Source: CAXPZW01 sp964221845 (GTDB taxonomy: Bacteria; Bacteroidota; Bacteroidia; Flavobacteriales_D; Sanyastnellaceae). From it: DNA of 14,862 nt. The notes beneath the pieces were generated by a model. The model did not search any database and was not told the origin of the DNA. It worked only from the letters and a program-made list of their open reading frames with translations. The position numbers were made by a program, and so were the translations under genes. Positions within the stretch are counted from its first letter, which is position 1, and every line of letters begins with the position of its first letter. Of the stretch, positions 6,722-13,594 are shown in pieces. Where the stretch lies: the NCBI GenBank assembly GCA_964221845.1, contig CAXPZW010000044.1, positions 1-14,862 of the forward strand, written 5' to 3'.

Positions 6722-7768
6722 ATGCGATGGTGGAAGTATTTGGCCGCACTCAGCATTCCACTGACGTGCGCAGTGAGTCTGATGGGCACCGAATGGGTGA
6801 CCTTCAGCGGAGTGATGTACGCGTTTGTCTTCTTGCCTCTGATTGAGATGGCCATGGGCACCAGCGGCCGCAACCTCGATGCTGCCGAAAAAGCCCTGGC
6901 AGAAGCCGACCGCGGCTACGACCTGTTGCTGTACCTCATGGTCCCCTTGCAGTGGGCCTTTGTGGTGTTCTACCTCATCCAAATCCAAGAGCCTGGCATT
7001 TCAACCACCACCTTTGTTGGGCGCACCACTGCGCTGGGCATGATGTGTGGCGTGATCGGCATCAACGTCGGACACGAACTGGGCCACCGCACCAAAGCCT
7101 ACGAGCAATTCTTTGCCAAGGCACTCTTGTTGTCCAGCCAGTACACCCACTTCTTCATCGAGCACAACCAGGGGCACCACAAGCACGTGGCCACTCCTGA
7201 AGATCCCGCTACTGCTCGCTTCAACGAGCCCGTGTATGTGTTTTGGGTACGCAGCACCGTCAACTCCTACCGCTCGGCGTGGGAGATTCAACGCAAGGAC
7301 CGTGGACGCAAGAAGTATGGCCTGTTCTCCCTCAAACACGAAATGCTGTGGTACACCTTCTTCCAACTCGCGGTCATCGCAGCCATTGGGTTCTGGGCCG
7401 GTGTGGTTCCAATGCTGGGCTACTTAGGCGCGGCCACCTTTGGGTTCTTGCTGCTGGAAACGGTCAACTACATTGAGCACTACGGACTGCTGCGCGCCAA
7501 AGTCAACGAACGCCGCTACGCAAATGTGGAACCGGTACACTCCTGGAACTCCAACCACGTGGCCGGGCGCGTGGTGCTGTTTGAACTCACTCGCCACAGC
7601 GATCACCATCACCAACCCCAGAAAAAGTACCAAGTCCTCGACACCATTGAGCGGGCCCCGCAGCTGCCCACCGGCTATCCGGGCATGATGGTACTTTCGC
7701 TGTTGCCGCCGGTGTGGTTTGCGGTGATGAATCCTCGGGTGAAAGCCTTAGCCCCCGTAGGCAGCTAG
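6722..7768 (+). CDS. alkB: Alkane 1-monooxygenase-type membrane di-iron oxygenase (AlkB family)
   Basis: A 348-residue integral membrane enzyme expected to hydroxylate medium-chain n-alkanes or related lipids at a di-iron site, taking electrons from rubredoxin. The histidine boxes are complete: HELGHR (118-123), EHNQGHHKHVATPEDPA (147-163), NYIEHYGL (249-256) and RHSDHHHQP (291-299). The HSWNSNH segment (273-279) is also typical of AlkB. Hydrophobic segments at about 5-22, 27-45, 68-88, 100-118, 212-230 and 232-250 fit six membrane helices. No rubredoxin, reductase or AlkS-like regulator is in the window, and the gene follows a lipoprotein gene by nine bases. Its last 21 bases overlap the 3' end of the DNA ligase gene on the other strand. 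The family is sure; the true substrate in this organism is not. Confidence 0.94.
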   Translation: MRWWKYLAALSIPLTCAVSLMGTEWVTFSGVMYAFVFLPLIEMAMGTSGRNLDAAEKALAEADRGYDLLLYLMVPLQWAFVVFYLIQIQEPGISTTTFVGRTTALGMMCGVIGINVGHELGHRTKAYEQFFAKALLLSSQYTHFFIEHNQGHHKHVATPEDPATARFNEPVYVFWVRSTVNSYRSAWEIQRKDRGRKKYGLFSLKHEMLWYTFFQLAVIAAIGFWAGVVPMLGYLGAATFGFLLLETVNYIEHYGLLRAKVNERRYANVEPVHSWNSNHVAGRVVLFELTRHSDHHHQPQKKYQVLDTIERAPQLPTGYPGMMVLSLLPPVWFAVMNPRVKALAPVGS

Positions 7769-9343
7769 CACCGCCATCAAATCTTCGTAGGTATTGGCCT
7801 CTTGGGCCGGCTTGTCTTGACGCCAGCGGTGCATCCGCGGAAAGCGCAACGCCACGCCCGACTTGTGGCGCGTACTGCGCGCAATCCCTTCAAAGTGCAG
7901 CTCAAACACGAGCTCAGGTGTCACGCTGCGTACTGGTCCAAAGCGCTCAAGCGTGTTTTGCTTGACAAACCGATCCACTTGCTTGAATTCCGCGTCGGTC
8001 AGTCCGGAGTAGGCCTTGGCAAACGGCACAAGCTCGTCCCCTTTCCACACGGCAAACGTGTAGTCGGTGTATAGGTTGGCACGGCGGCCGTGTCCGCGCA
8101 TGGCGTAAATCAGCACCGCATCGATGGCCAAGGGAGCCACCTTCCACTTCCACATGTCTCCTTTTTTGCGCCCCACGTGGTAGGGGGCATCCAGGCGTTT
8201 GAGCATCAGCCCTTCGGCCCGTGCTTCGCGGCTTTGGTTGCGGTGCTGCACCAAGTCGTCCCAGGACTGAGCCGGGAGCCGCTCGCTGAGGAGCAAGCCT
8301 TGATGCGCGGTGTTGCGCACCAGTGCTTCGAGCAGCGCACGGCGTTCGGCAAGGGGTGCGCTGCGCAGGTCACGTCCCTCCCATTCAAGCAGGTCATAAG
8401 CGATCATCTTGACCGGTGCTTCGGCCAACAGTTTTTTGCCCACCGACTTGCGGCCGATGCGCTTTTGCAACAGTCCAAAGGACAACGGGCGTTGGCCGTC
8501 GTGGCAAATGATCTCGCCGTCGAGGACCACGCCTTCAGGCAAAGCCTCACCAACGGCCACCAATTCCGGGTAGCGCTCGGTGACCAGCTCCTCTCCCCTG
8601 CTCCAGACAAACACTTCCCCTGCTCTGGAAATCAGTTGTCCCCGAATGCCATCCCACTTGTACTCGGCTTGCCATTCGTCAACCGGACCCAGATCTTCCA
8701 AGGGATCTTCCAGCGCGTATGCCAGGTAGAACGGATAAGGCTTGGATGCTGCGTCTGCCGCAGATTCGTCCAAAAGCAAGGCCTCGAAGGTGGTGTTCTC
8801 CGGTGTCCATGCCCCCATGAGCCGGTGGGCCACAGCGGCTTCTTCCTGCCCGGTGAGCTGTGCCAGTGCCTTGCCCATGTTCTTTTGAGAGATGCCAATG
8901 CGGAAGCCTCCGGTAAGCAGCTTGTTGAACACAAAGCGCCCCGCGGCGTCCAACCGATCCCATTGTGCGAGCACCCACGCTTTGCGGACTTCGGGTTCTT
9001 GGCCTGTGATGGCTTGTAGCCCTTCTACTGCTGAGGTCAGTGTATCGGTGGAGAGGGGTTGAGTAGGCGGTGGCAAGAGGTGCGCCACGGTCTCGGCCAA
9101 GTCCCCCACCACGTGGTAGGTGTCCTCAAAAAGCCAAAGCGGAATGCCTGCGGCCTCGGCTGCCCACGTGCGAATTTCGGTGGCGTTGACGGCGCGTTTG
9201 GGGCGTCTACCTGTGAACAGCGCCACACACCACAGTTTGTCCTGATCGGAAGCCGATTCCAAATAGGTCACCAATGCGGCAATGCGCGTCTTGGTGCTGG
9301 TGGTGCGGTCTACCGCACGGAACATGTCTGCAAACTGCTTCAT
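7748..9343 (-). CDS. ATP-dependent DNA ligase (ligase-associated DNA damage response type)
   Basis: A 531-residue ligase that seals nicks through an enzyme-AMP intermediate. The adenylation motif EYKWDGIRGQ puts the nucleotidyl-lysine at K229. Motif III-like SRGEELVTERYPEL, motif IV EGLMLKR and motif V DMWKWKV follow in order, then an OB-fold domain to the C-terminus. The N-terminal 1-200 region is the helical DNA-binding domain found in longer bacterial LigB/LigC-like ligases. The ATG at 9343 overlaps the TGA of the exonuclease gene (ATGA), so the two are coupled. In many bacteria this ligase family occurs with that exonuclease, a DEXH helicase and the endonuclease PdeM; the last two are not in this window. 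The repair role is inferred from that association. Confidence 0.95.
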   Translation of the reverse strand: MKQFADMFRAVDRTTSTKTRIAALVTYLESASDQDKLWCVALFTGRRPKRAVNATEIRTWAAEAAGIPLWLFEDTYHVVGDLAETVAHLLPPPTQPLSTDTLTSAVEGLQAITGQEPEVRKAWVLAQWDRLDAAGRFVFNKLLTGGFRIGISQKNMGKALAQLTGQEEAAVAHRLMGAWTPENTTFEALLLDESAADAASKPYPFYLAYALEDPLEDLGPVDEWQAEYKWDGIRGQLISRAGEVFVWSRGEELVTERYPELVAVGEALPEGVVLDGEIICHDGQRPLSFGLLQKRIGRKSVGKKLLAEAPVKMIAYDLLEWEGRDLRSAPLAERRALLEALVRNTAHQGLLLSERLPAQSWDDLVQHRNQSREARAEGLMLKRLDAPYHVGRKKGDMWKWKVAPLAIDAVLIYAMRGHGRRANLYTDYTFAVWKGDELVPFAKAYSGLTDAEFKQVDRFVKQNTLERFGPVRSVTPELVFELHFEGIARSTRHKSGVALRFPRMHRWRQDKPAQEANTYEDLMAVLAAYGG

Positions 9344-10362
9344 TCCGTTGCAGATTGAGCAGGTTCGGGGTCGGCGGCACCGTCATCGCTGAATTCGGTT
9401 TTCACCACCGAAGCGTTGTAGCCTTGCTCCTGCAGCCACTTGCTGAAGATCGCAGTGTATCCGTGGGTGACGTAGATGTTTTCGGCTCCGGTCTCGGCAA
9501 TGGCTTGGTTGAGTCCGGGCCAATCGGCGTGGTCTGAGACCGCAAATCCGTGGCCCAGATTGCGGCGCCTACGTGTACCGCGCAGCTTCATCCATCCGCT
9601 GGCGAACGCATCCTCCACAGGACCAAAGCGCTTCATCCAACTGCTACCCTTTGCGCCGGGCGGGGCAATGACCAGCCCTCCGGCAAAGTCCTTTTTGCAA
9701 AAGCTGTCGTCCACACGGGTAGACGGGTTGAGTGCAATCCCATGTGCGCGCAACGCGGTATTGGTATTCTCGACCGCACCGTGGGTGAAGATGCGCCCGA
9801 TTTCGGGGTTGACCGATTGGAGAATGCGTTGCGCTTTTCCAAAGGAGTAGGCGTAGATCACCGAGGTCTTACCTGCAGCTGCATTGGCCGCCCACCACTG
9901 GTCCACCTCGTCGAACAGAACTTTATCTTCCTCCCAACGGTACACGGGCAGGCCAAAGGTGGATTCGGTGATGAAGTGGTGGCACTTGATCGGTTCAAAC
10001 GGGGTACAACTGGGGTCCACTTGGGTTTTGTAATCCCCGCTGATCACCCAGGTTTCGCCTTTGTAGCTTACCCGCACTTGCGCCGAGCCTATGACGTGTC
10101 CGGCAGGGTGCAGCGATACGGTGACCCCGTTCATCCGTTTGCGTCGCCCGTATTCTACCCCAGTGACCTTGATGTCATCGCCAAGGCGCAAGCGCAGGAC
10201 GGGAAGGGAATCGTTGTGTGCCAGGTAGGCGCCCATTCCCCAGCGTGCGTGGTCGGAGTGAGCGTGGGTGATAACCGCGCGCTGCACGGGTCGCCAGGGA
10301 TCGATGTAGAAATCGCCCTGGGCGCAGTACAGGCCTTTTGGAGTGAAGGTGATCAGGGGCAC
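9340..10362 (-). CDS. Ligase-associated DNA exonuclease (metallo-beta-lactamase fold)
   Basis: A 340-residue nuclease of the beta-CASP/SNM1-like group that accompanies ATP-dependent ligases. Metal-binding HAHSDH is at 33-38. HPAGHVIGSAQV (the next metal His), ISGDYKTQ (metal Asp), a beta-CASP-like middle section and VSDHADW with a late HGYTAIFSKWL follow. I chose the GTG at 10362 (reads PLITFTPKGLYCAQGDFYIDPW), which fits the usual family start; a GTG at 10425 would add 21 unrelated residues. The stop overlaps the ligase ATG. The 84-base gap before it contains only a weak 5-bp hairpin and no exact promoter box, so the pair may be read from further upstream. Confidence 0.93.
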   Translation of the reverse strand: MPLITFTPKGLYCAQGDFYIDPWRPVQRAVITHAHSDHARWGMGAYLAHNDSLPVLRLRLGDDIKVTGVEYGRRKRMNGVTVSLHPAGHVIGSAQVRVSYKGETWVISGDYKTQVDPSCTPFEPIKCHHFITESTFGLPVYRWEEDKVLFDEVDQWWAANAAAGKTSVIYAYSFGKAQRILQSVNPEIGRIFTHGAVENTNTALRAHGIALNPSTRVDDSFCKKDFAGGLVIAPPGAKGSSWMKRFGPVEDAFASGWMKLRGTRRRRNLGHGFAVSDHADWPGLNQAIAETGAENIYVTHGYTAIFSKWLQEQGYNASVVKTEFSDDGAADPEPAQSATE

Positions 10363-10446
10363 GTCAGAGCAACAATGCCAGCCCGCCAGATGTTGTCTGC
10401 CGGTTTCGGAACCGACCCTAAACACAATAAGTCTGGGTCCTCAGCT

Positions 10447-11043
10447 CTAGTAAATACGCGAAAACCAAGACCGTTTGGAGGGCTGATTCGCCTTGGCTTC
10501 CCTGCGATAAGGGTTCGGAAATCCCGAAGATGGAACGCGCATAACCCGACGCTCACCTGTTGAGCACGTGCCAACCATGTGCAGGGTATCGGTGTCGAAA
10601 ATGATCAGATCACCAGCTTGACCGGTCACGTGTTCGGCTTGCTCAGTTCGATTCGGCACCCGGGAGAGATGGCGGAATTCGTATAAGTGTTCCGCCCCGG
10701 ATCGCGCTCTGAGCTCGGTGACATCCTTGTGGCTCCCTGGCGCAGCCTTGAACGCACCATTGCCTTCGTCGTTATCGGTGACGTTCAGGAAAAACTGCAA
10801 TGTCCGGGGCACATCAAAGTGCAGGTCTTGGGCGATTTGCAAGCAGCCTATGACGTCTTTGACCACACACAATTCTTCGATGCACGTCATCTGAGGCTGA
10901 TCAAAATAAGCGTCCAACAGAGCGGCCATCCGCGGATCTCTAAACACCGAATGGGTCTGGTTATACGAAGCGGGAATCCCGGAGGTGGTCAACAGGCAGC
11001 CGACACCATCCTTGCGGGGGGCCATTCCATGCGGAGGTCTCAT
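10447..11043 (-). CDS. PhyH-type (phytanoyl-CoA dioxygenase-like) 2-oxoglutarate/Fe(II) oxygenase, N-terminus apparently lost
   Basis: The open frame from the ATG at 11043 gives 198 residues. It keeps the catalytic core of a PhyH-like oxygenase: HFD (75-77, iron ligands), NGAFKAAPGSH (95-105), the distal His in FDTDTLH (149-155) and Arg at 165-166 for 2-oxoglutarate. The first 12 or so residues look unlike the family, and the protein is short. Upstream in a different frame lies a sequence resembling the missing N-terminus (see the pseudogene entry at 11016-11146), so this CDS is probably the 3' part of a broken gene. If translated it would lack part of the fold. The place after a TylF-type methyltransferase suggests a former role in modifying a small molecule or glycan (inference). 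Confidence 0.7.
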   Translation of the reverse strand: MRPPHGMAPRKDGVGCLLTTSGIPASYNQTHSVFRDPRMAALLDAYFDQPQMTCIEELCVVKDVIGCLQIAQDLHFDVPRTLQFFLNVTDNDEGNGAFKAAPGSHKDVTELRARSGAEHLYEFRHLSRVPNRTEQAEHVTGQAGDLIIFDTDTLHMVGTCSTGERRVMRVPSSGFPNPYRREAKANQPSKRSWFSRIY

Positions 11044-11146
11044 CTTCTTGCAGTTGCGTGAATTCCTGTTAAAGTGCTACACGTGACTCACCTGACACAA
11101 AATTCTCAACGACCAACACCCCTTTCTTTCGGAGCAAACATGGCAT
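11016..11146 (-). pseudogene. Out-of-frame N-terminal remnant of the PhyH-type oxygenase
   Basis: From an ATG at 11146 the frame reads MPCLLRKKGVLVVENFVSGE and a further SRVAL, then TAA (11071-11069), then QEFTQLQEDETSAWNG up to a run of six C residues (minus strand; 11021-11016). The hydrophobic VLVVENF opening and the following helix resemble PhyH N-termini. Removing one C from the run joins this frame to the oxygenase frame below, giving a protein of about 232 residues interrupted only by the TAA. This implies one nonsense change plus one frameshift, or assembly errors. A single frameshift near the TTT at 11074-11072 is an alternative, but it gives a less protein-like joint. Confidence 0.55.
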
Positions 11147-11179
11147 CTTCGCGGGGTCAAAAAAAGCTATCCGGGCAAT

Positions 11180-11902
11180 TCATGACTTGGAAATTCGGGT
11201 GTAGGCCGGAATGGAGAAAGGGGAAGCATCTCGACGGAACTCAAAACCATGCTTCTCGCAAAATTCGATCAAGGCGCGGGTTTCTCCTCCTTGTTTCTTC
11301 TCGTCAATGCAAATGATTCCACCGGGCGACATATATGACAATAGGGACTCCATGCCAAACAGCGCGGGGTCGTACGCATTGCAGTCCACATACAGCAGTG
11401 CAATGCGCAAGTTCGGTTGGCTTTGCGTGAATTCGGGTACCGTCTTCATGATGTCGCCGGCTACCAACGTGCAGCTGCTGGCCACCTTCGCCATTTTTAA
11501 GCGGTCCTCTACTCGCTGCTTTGAGTTGTCCTTCCAAGCAGTATCCGATAGGTTCCTTTCCTGTTCCAACGAGGTTTCATTGTAGCCATCAAAGGTGTCG
11601 AACCCGACGTACTTGCGTACATCTTCTTCGGCATGCATGCGAAACAGGTGTGAAAACAAGATGGCATTGCGACCGTAGGCTACCCCGAGTTCGACCACAT
11701 GACCTGGCACCTCGCGCACTTGTTGGTAAACGCGATCAATCCAGAGCACATACTTGAACTCTGAGCGCTCAAGGTATTGCTGTTTTTCCCAATAGTAGTC
11801 TGCTTTCTTTTTCTCAAGGCTCCCAGATGGGGGGGCTTGCTCGATGCGCACCACTCTGCGGTCGAAGGGCTTCAGCAGAGAATTCAGAACACGTCCGATC
11901 AT
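11180..11902 (-). CDS. TylF/MycF-type SAM-dependent O-methyltransferase
   Basis: A 240-residue class I methyltransferase of the macrocin O-methyltransferase family, which usually methylates sugar hydroxyls. Motif I is VVELGVAYGRN (69-79). The family's FDTFDGYNE (101-109), the acidic metal-binding stretch YVDCNAYDP (171-179) and MSPGGIICIDE (191-201) follow. The ATG at 11902 overlaps the TGA of the SGNH gene as ATGA, which settles the start over the upstream in-frame ATG. Together with the SGNH hydrolase it suggests modification of a glycan or polysaccharide. Codon use is more A/T-rich than in def or alkB, by eye. The substrate is unknown. Confidence 0.9.
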   Translation of the reverse strand: MIGRVLNSLLKPFDRRVVRIEQAPPSGSLEKKKADYYWEKQQYLERSEFKYVLWIDRVYQQVREVPGHVVELGVAYGRNAILFSHLFRMHAEEDVRKYVGFDTFDGYNETSLEQERNLSDTAWKDNSKQRVEDRLKMAKVASSCTLVAGDIMKTVPEFTQSQPNLRIALLYVDCNAYDPALFGMESLLSYMSPGGIICIDEKKQGGETRALIEFCEKHGFEFRRDASPFSIPAYTRISKS

Positions 11903-12636
11903 GAGGTAGATGATTTGGGTACAAAGCAACCAAATTTCTCGTTGTAGACATACTCGCCGTGAATGGTCAAGTGGTCCCAATCAAAATTCTGATTGAAGCC
12001 ACTCTCTGCAATCAGGCCTGCATCCATCAACTGTGTCTCAACCAGCGGTTGAATTCGGTTGTTGAGGTGGACGGTATCTCCGCAATACGACTCATTGAGC
12101 TTGCCTTCTGCTGTGAAAAGGGATGCATTGATATTGACATAGACAACACCGAGTGATTCACACAGCGGTGCCAAGAGTGTGTTGTAGTAATGCGCCAACG
12201 CGTTTTGATCTTCTCGGATGGTCGGTGTCACGTTCATACATGCGACTTCAAACCCCTGGTCCACAAGCCATTTAAGCACCTTTGCGTAGCGCTGAGCGCA
12301 AGCCTCTATTTCAGGACGAAAATCCTCGAGGGTGAATTGCACTTCACCTTCCCACGGGTACCACCCTTTGCCCACGTACCAGCGTGTGTCGGGTTCACCG
12401 AAATAGGTCAGGATGCGACGTACTTGGAAATTGGACAGGACCTTCTCAATCCTCGATTGCACATGTACAGCCTGCGACTCCCCCACAAAGTTGATCTGTT
12501 TTCCCGGCCCGAGGAACAAAGGGAAGAATTGGCCATTGTGCGCAAAAGCCCGGCTGTGACTATCTCCAATGACGAAAACAACATCCTCCGACAATGTAAA
12601 GGATGGGGGCTTGGGTTTGCGACGAAACAACTGCAT
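11899..12636 (-). CDS. SGNH/GDSL-type hydrolase-like protein
   Basis: A 245-residue protein with the hallmarks of SGNH esterases or acyltransferases: GDSHSR (24-29, nucleophile Ser), a FGEPD block in the position of block III (79-83) and D-T-V-H (187-190, catalytic Asp and His). There is no signal peptide, so it probably acts in the cytoplasm. A role in adding or removing acyl groups on glycans is inferred from the coupled TylF-type methyltransferase. I chose the ATG at 12636; the in-frame ATG at 12681 lies inside the loop of the upstream terminator. Only 20 bases separate that terminator from this start, leaving little room for a promoter. A degenerate TACTTTTTTG lies in that gap. Confidence 0.82.
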   Translation of the reverse strand: MQLFRRKPKPPSFTLSEDVVFVIGDSHSRAFAHNGQFFPLFLGPGKQINFVGESQAVHVQSRIEKVLSNFQVRRILTYFGEPDTRWYVGKGWYPWEGEVQFTLEDFRPEIEACAQRYAKVLKWLVDQGFEVACMNVTPTIREDQNALAHYYNTLLAPLCESLGVVYVNINASLFTAEGKLNESYCGDTVHLNNRIQPLVETQLMDAGLIAESGFNQNFDWDHLTIHGEYVYNEKFGCFVPKSSTS

Positions 12637-12656
12637 AGCACTCAAAAAAGTAAAGC

Positions 12657-12700
12657 AAAAAAAAGCCGCTTTTCTGCACATGAAGTTGCAAAAAAGCGGC
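12657..12700 (-). terminator. Rho-independent terminator of the RRM protein gene
   Basis: On the minus strand the 9-bp stem GCCGCTTTT/AAAAGCGGC (12692-12700 with 12665-12673) and an inner TGC/GCA pairing enclose a loop. Eight U residues (12657-12664) follow. It lies 20 bases past the RRM stop. Confidence 0.9.
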
Positions 12701-12720
12701 CAATAAAGAGGTCGTATCGC

Positions 12721-13026
12721 TTAGTAGCGATCACGGTTGTAACCACCGCGATCGTCACGGTCAAAGTTACGGCGTGGACGCTCTTCACGTGGCTCAGACT
12801 CCTTCACCACGATGGTGCGGCCGTCCAGGCTAGAGTTGTTCAGAGCGGCAATCGCCGCGCGGGCTTGATCATCCATGGGCATTTCAACAAAGCCGAAGCC
12901 CTTGCTACGATCGGTATCACGATCGATGACAATCTTAACATTGCTCACTTCTCCGTGAGCTTCAAACGCCGAACGCAGGCCACTCTCGGTGGTATCGTAG
13001 TTCAGACGTGCAACAAAAAGGTTCAT
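12721..13026 (-). CDS. Small RRM-domain RNA-binding protein
   Basis: A 101-residue protein made of one RNA recognition motif: RNP2 LFVARL (3-8) and RNP1 KGFGFVEM (42-49), whose aromatic residues stack on RNA. A short tail rich in Arg, Asp and Gly ends GGYNRDRY. Such proteins are common and often abundant in Bacteroidota and Cyanobacteria, and some are linked to cold or stress (family knowledge). I chose the ATG at 13026, which starts directly at the RRM; the longer frame to 13227 reads through the promoter. It has its own promoter and a strong terminator, so it is probably monocistronic. Ten U residues stand just before the start codon, in place of a Shine-Dalgarno sequence. Confidence 0.95.
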   Translation of the reverse strand: MNLFVARLNYDTTESGLRSAFEAHGEVSNVKIVIDRDTDRSKGFGFVEMPMDDQARAAIAALNNSSLDGRTIVVKESEPREERPRRNFDRDDRGGYNRDRY

Positions 13027-13084
13027 CAAAAAAAAAATAATAATCACTGGCTTATCCAGCTCCAATCGGAGCCTTCCGCCGTGG

Positions 13085-13113
13085 CAAAAGTACACCAATT
13101 CCCCACTGGACAA
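13085..13113 (-). promoter_or_regulatory. Promoter of the RRM protein gene
   Basis: On the minus strand TTG (13113-13111), 18 bases, then TACTTTTG (13092-13085) matches the Bacteroidota -33/-7 pattern well. It gives a leader of about 50 bases that ends in a ten-U run next to the ATG. Confidence 0.65.
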
Positions 13114-13203
13114 TGCACTTGACACAACCTTAACCTGAATCCGCCCCCGTGGGCTGTGAGTAATTCGCCATGAGAAAAAAAAAACCTTCCGTATTTTGGG
13201 GCC

Positions 13204-13533
13204 ATGACGCGTTTCCACTACACGCAAATCTCCTCACAACTCGCGCATTTACTCGCCGTGGTGTTGTTGCTTTCCATGGCAGGACAGCAACTGCTGCGCG
13301 TGGATGTTTGGGTCGAAAAAGTGGAGGTGGAACTCGAGCTCAACCTGGAATCCGACGCCGAAACCGGCGAAGAGGGCAAATGGGAAGACCCCTTCACCCC
13401 TCTCGCAGATGCCCGGTTTCACGCCCTCTCCCGCTTGCATAGCGGCCTAAGCAGCGGCGCCGACCTGCGCTCTACACACCCCGAACATCCGTGTCAAGAG
13501 GTGCATACCCCACCCCCTGAGCAGCTGAGCTGA
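13204..13533 (+). CDS. Small membrane-anchored or exported protein of unknown function
   Basis: A 109-residue frame starting at an ATG 23 bases after a ten-base A-run. A hydrophobic segment at about 13-30 could be a signal peptide or an anchor. It is followed by an acidic stretch alternating Val, Glu and Leu (33-56). The C-terminal third is rich in His, Pro, Ser and Leu, with one Cys in HPEHPCQEVHTPPP. I do not recognise the family. It precedes the SulP transporter by 61 bases on the same strand with no clear terminator between, so co-transcription is possible. Coding is supported by its start context and by the lack of a better frame in the region, not by homology. Confidence 0.6.
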   Translation: MTRFHYTQISSQLAHLLAVVLLLSMAGQQLLRVDVWVEKVEVELELNLESDAETGEEGKWEDPFTPLADARFHALSRLHSGLSSGADLRSTHPEHPCQEVHTPPPEQLS

Positions 13534-13594
13534 CCTCAGTTTGCCCAGAACATGGGCGCAGAACATTTTCCGCATTTCAAACCTTTTTCTTCTG

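Noticed and set aside
5505..6988. Long minus-strand open frames opposite def, the lipoprotein and alkB
   Set aside because: They are antisense shadows; the plus-strand genes carry complete family motifs.
8090..10563. Long plus-strand open frames opposite the ligase and exonuclease
   Set aside because: Shadows of the minus-strand pair, with no recognisable motifs.
12637..12681. Upstream ATG at 12681 as the SGNH start
   Set aside because: It lies in the loop of the RRM-gene terminator and would add 15 residues not expected in the family.
12190..13122. Plus-strand 310-residue open frame across the SGNH gene, terminator and RRM gene
   Set aside because: It runs antisense through two supported genes and a terminator hairpin.
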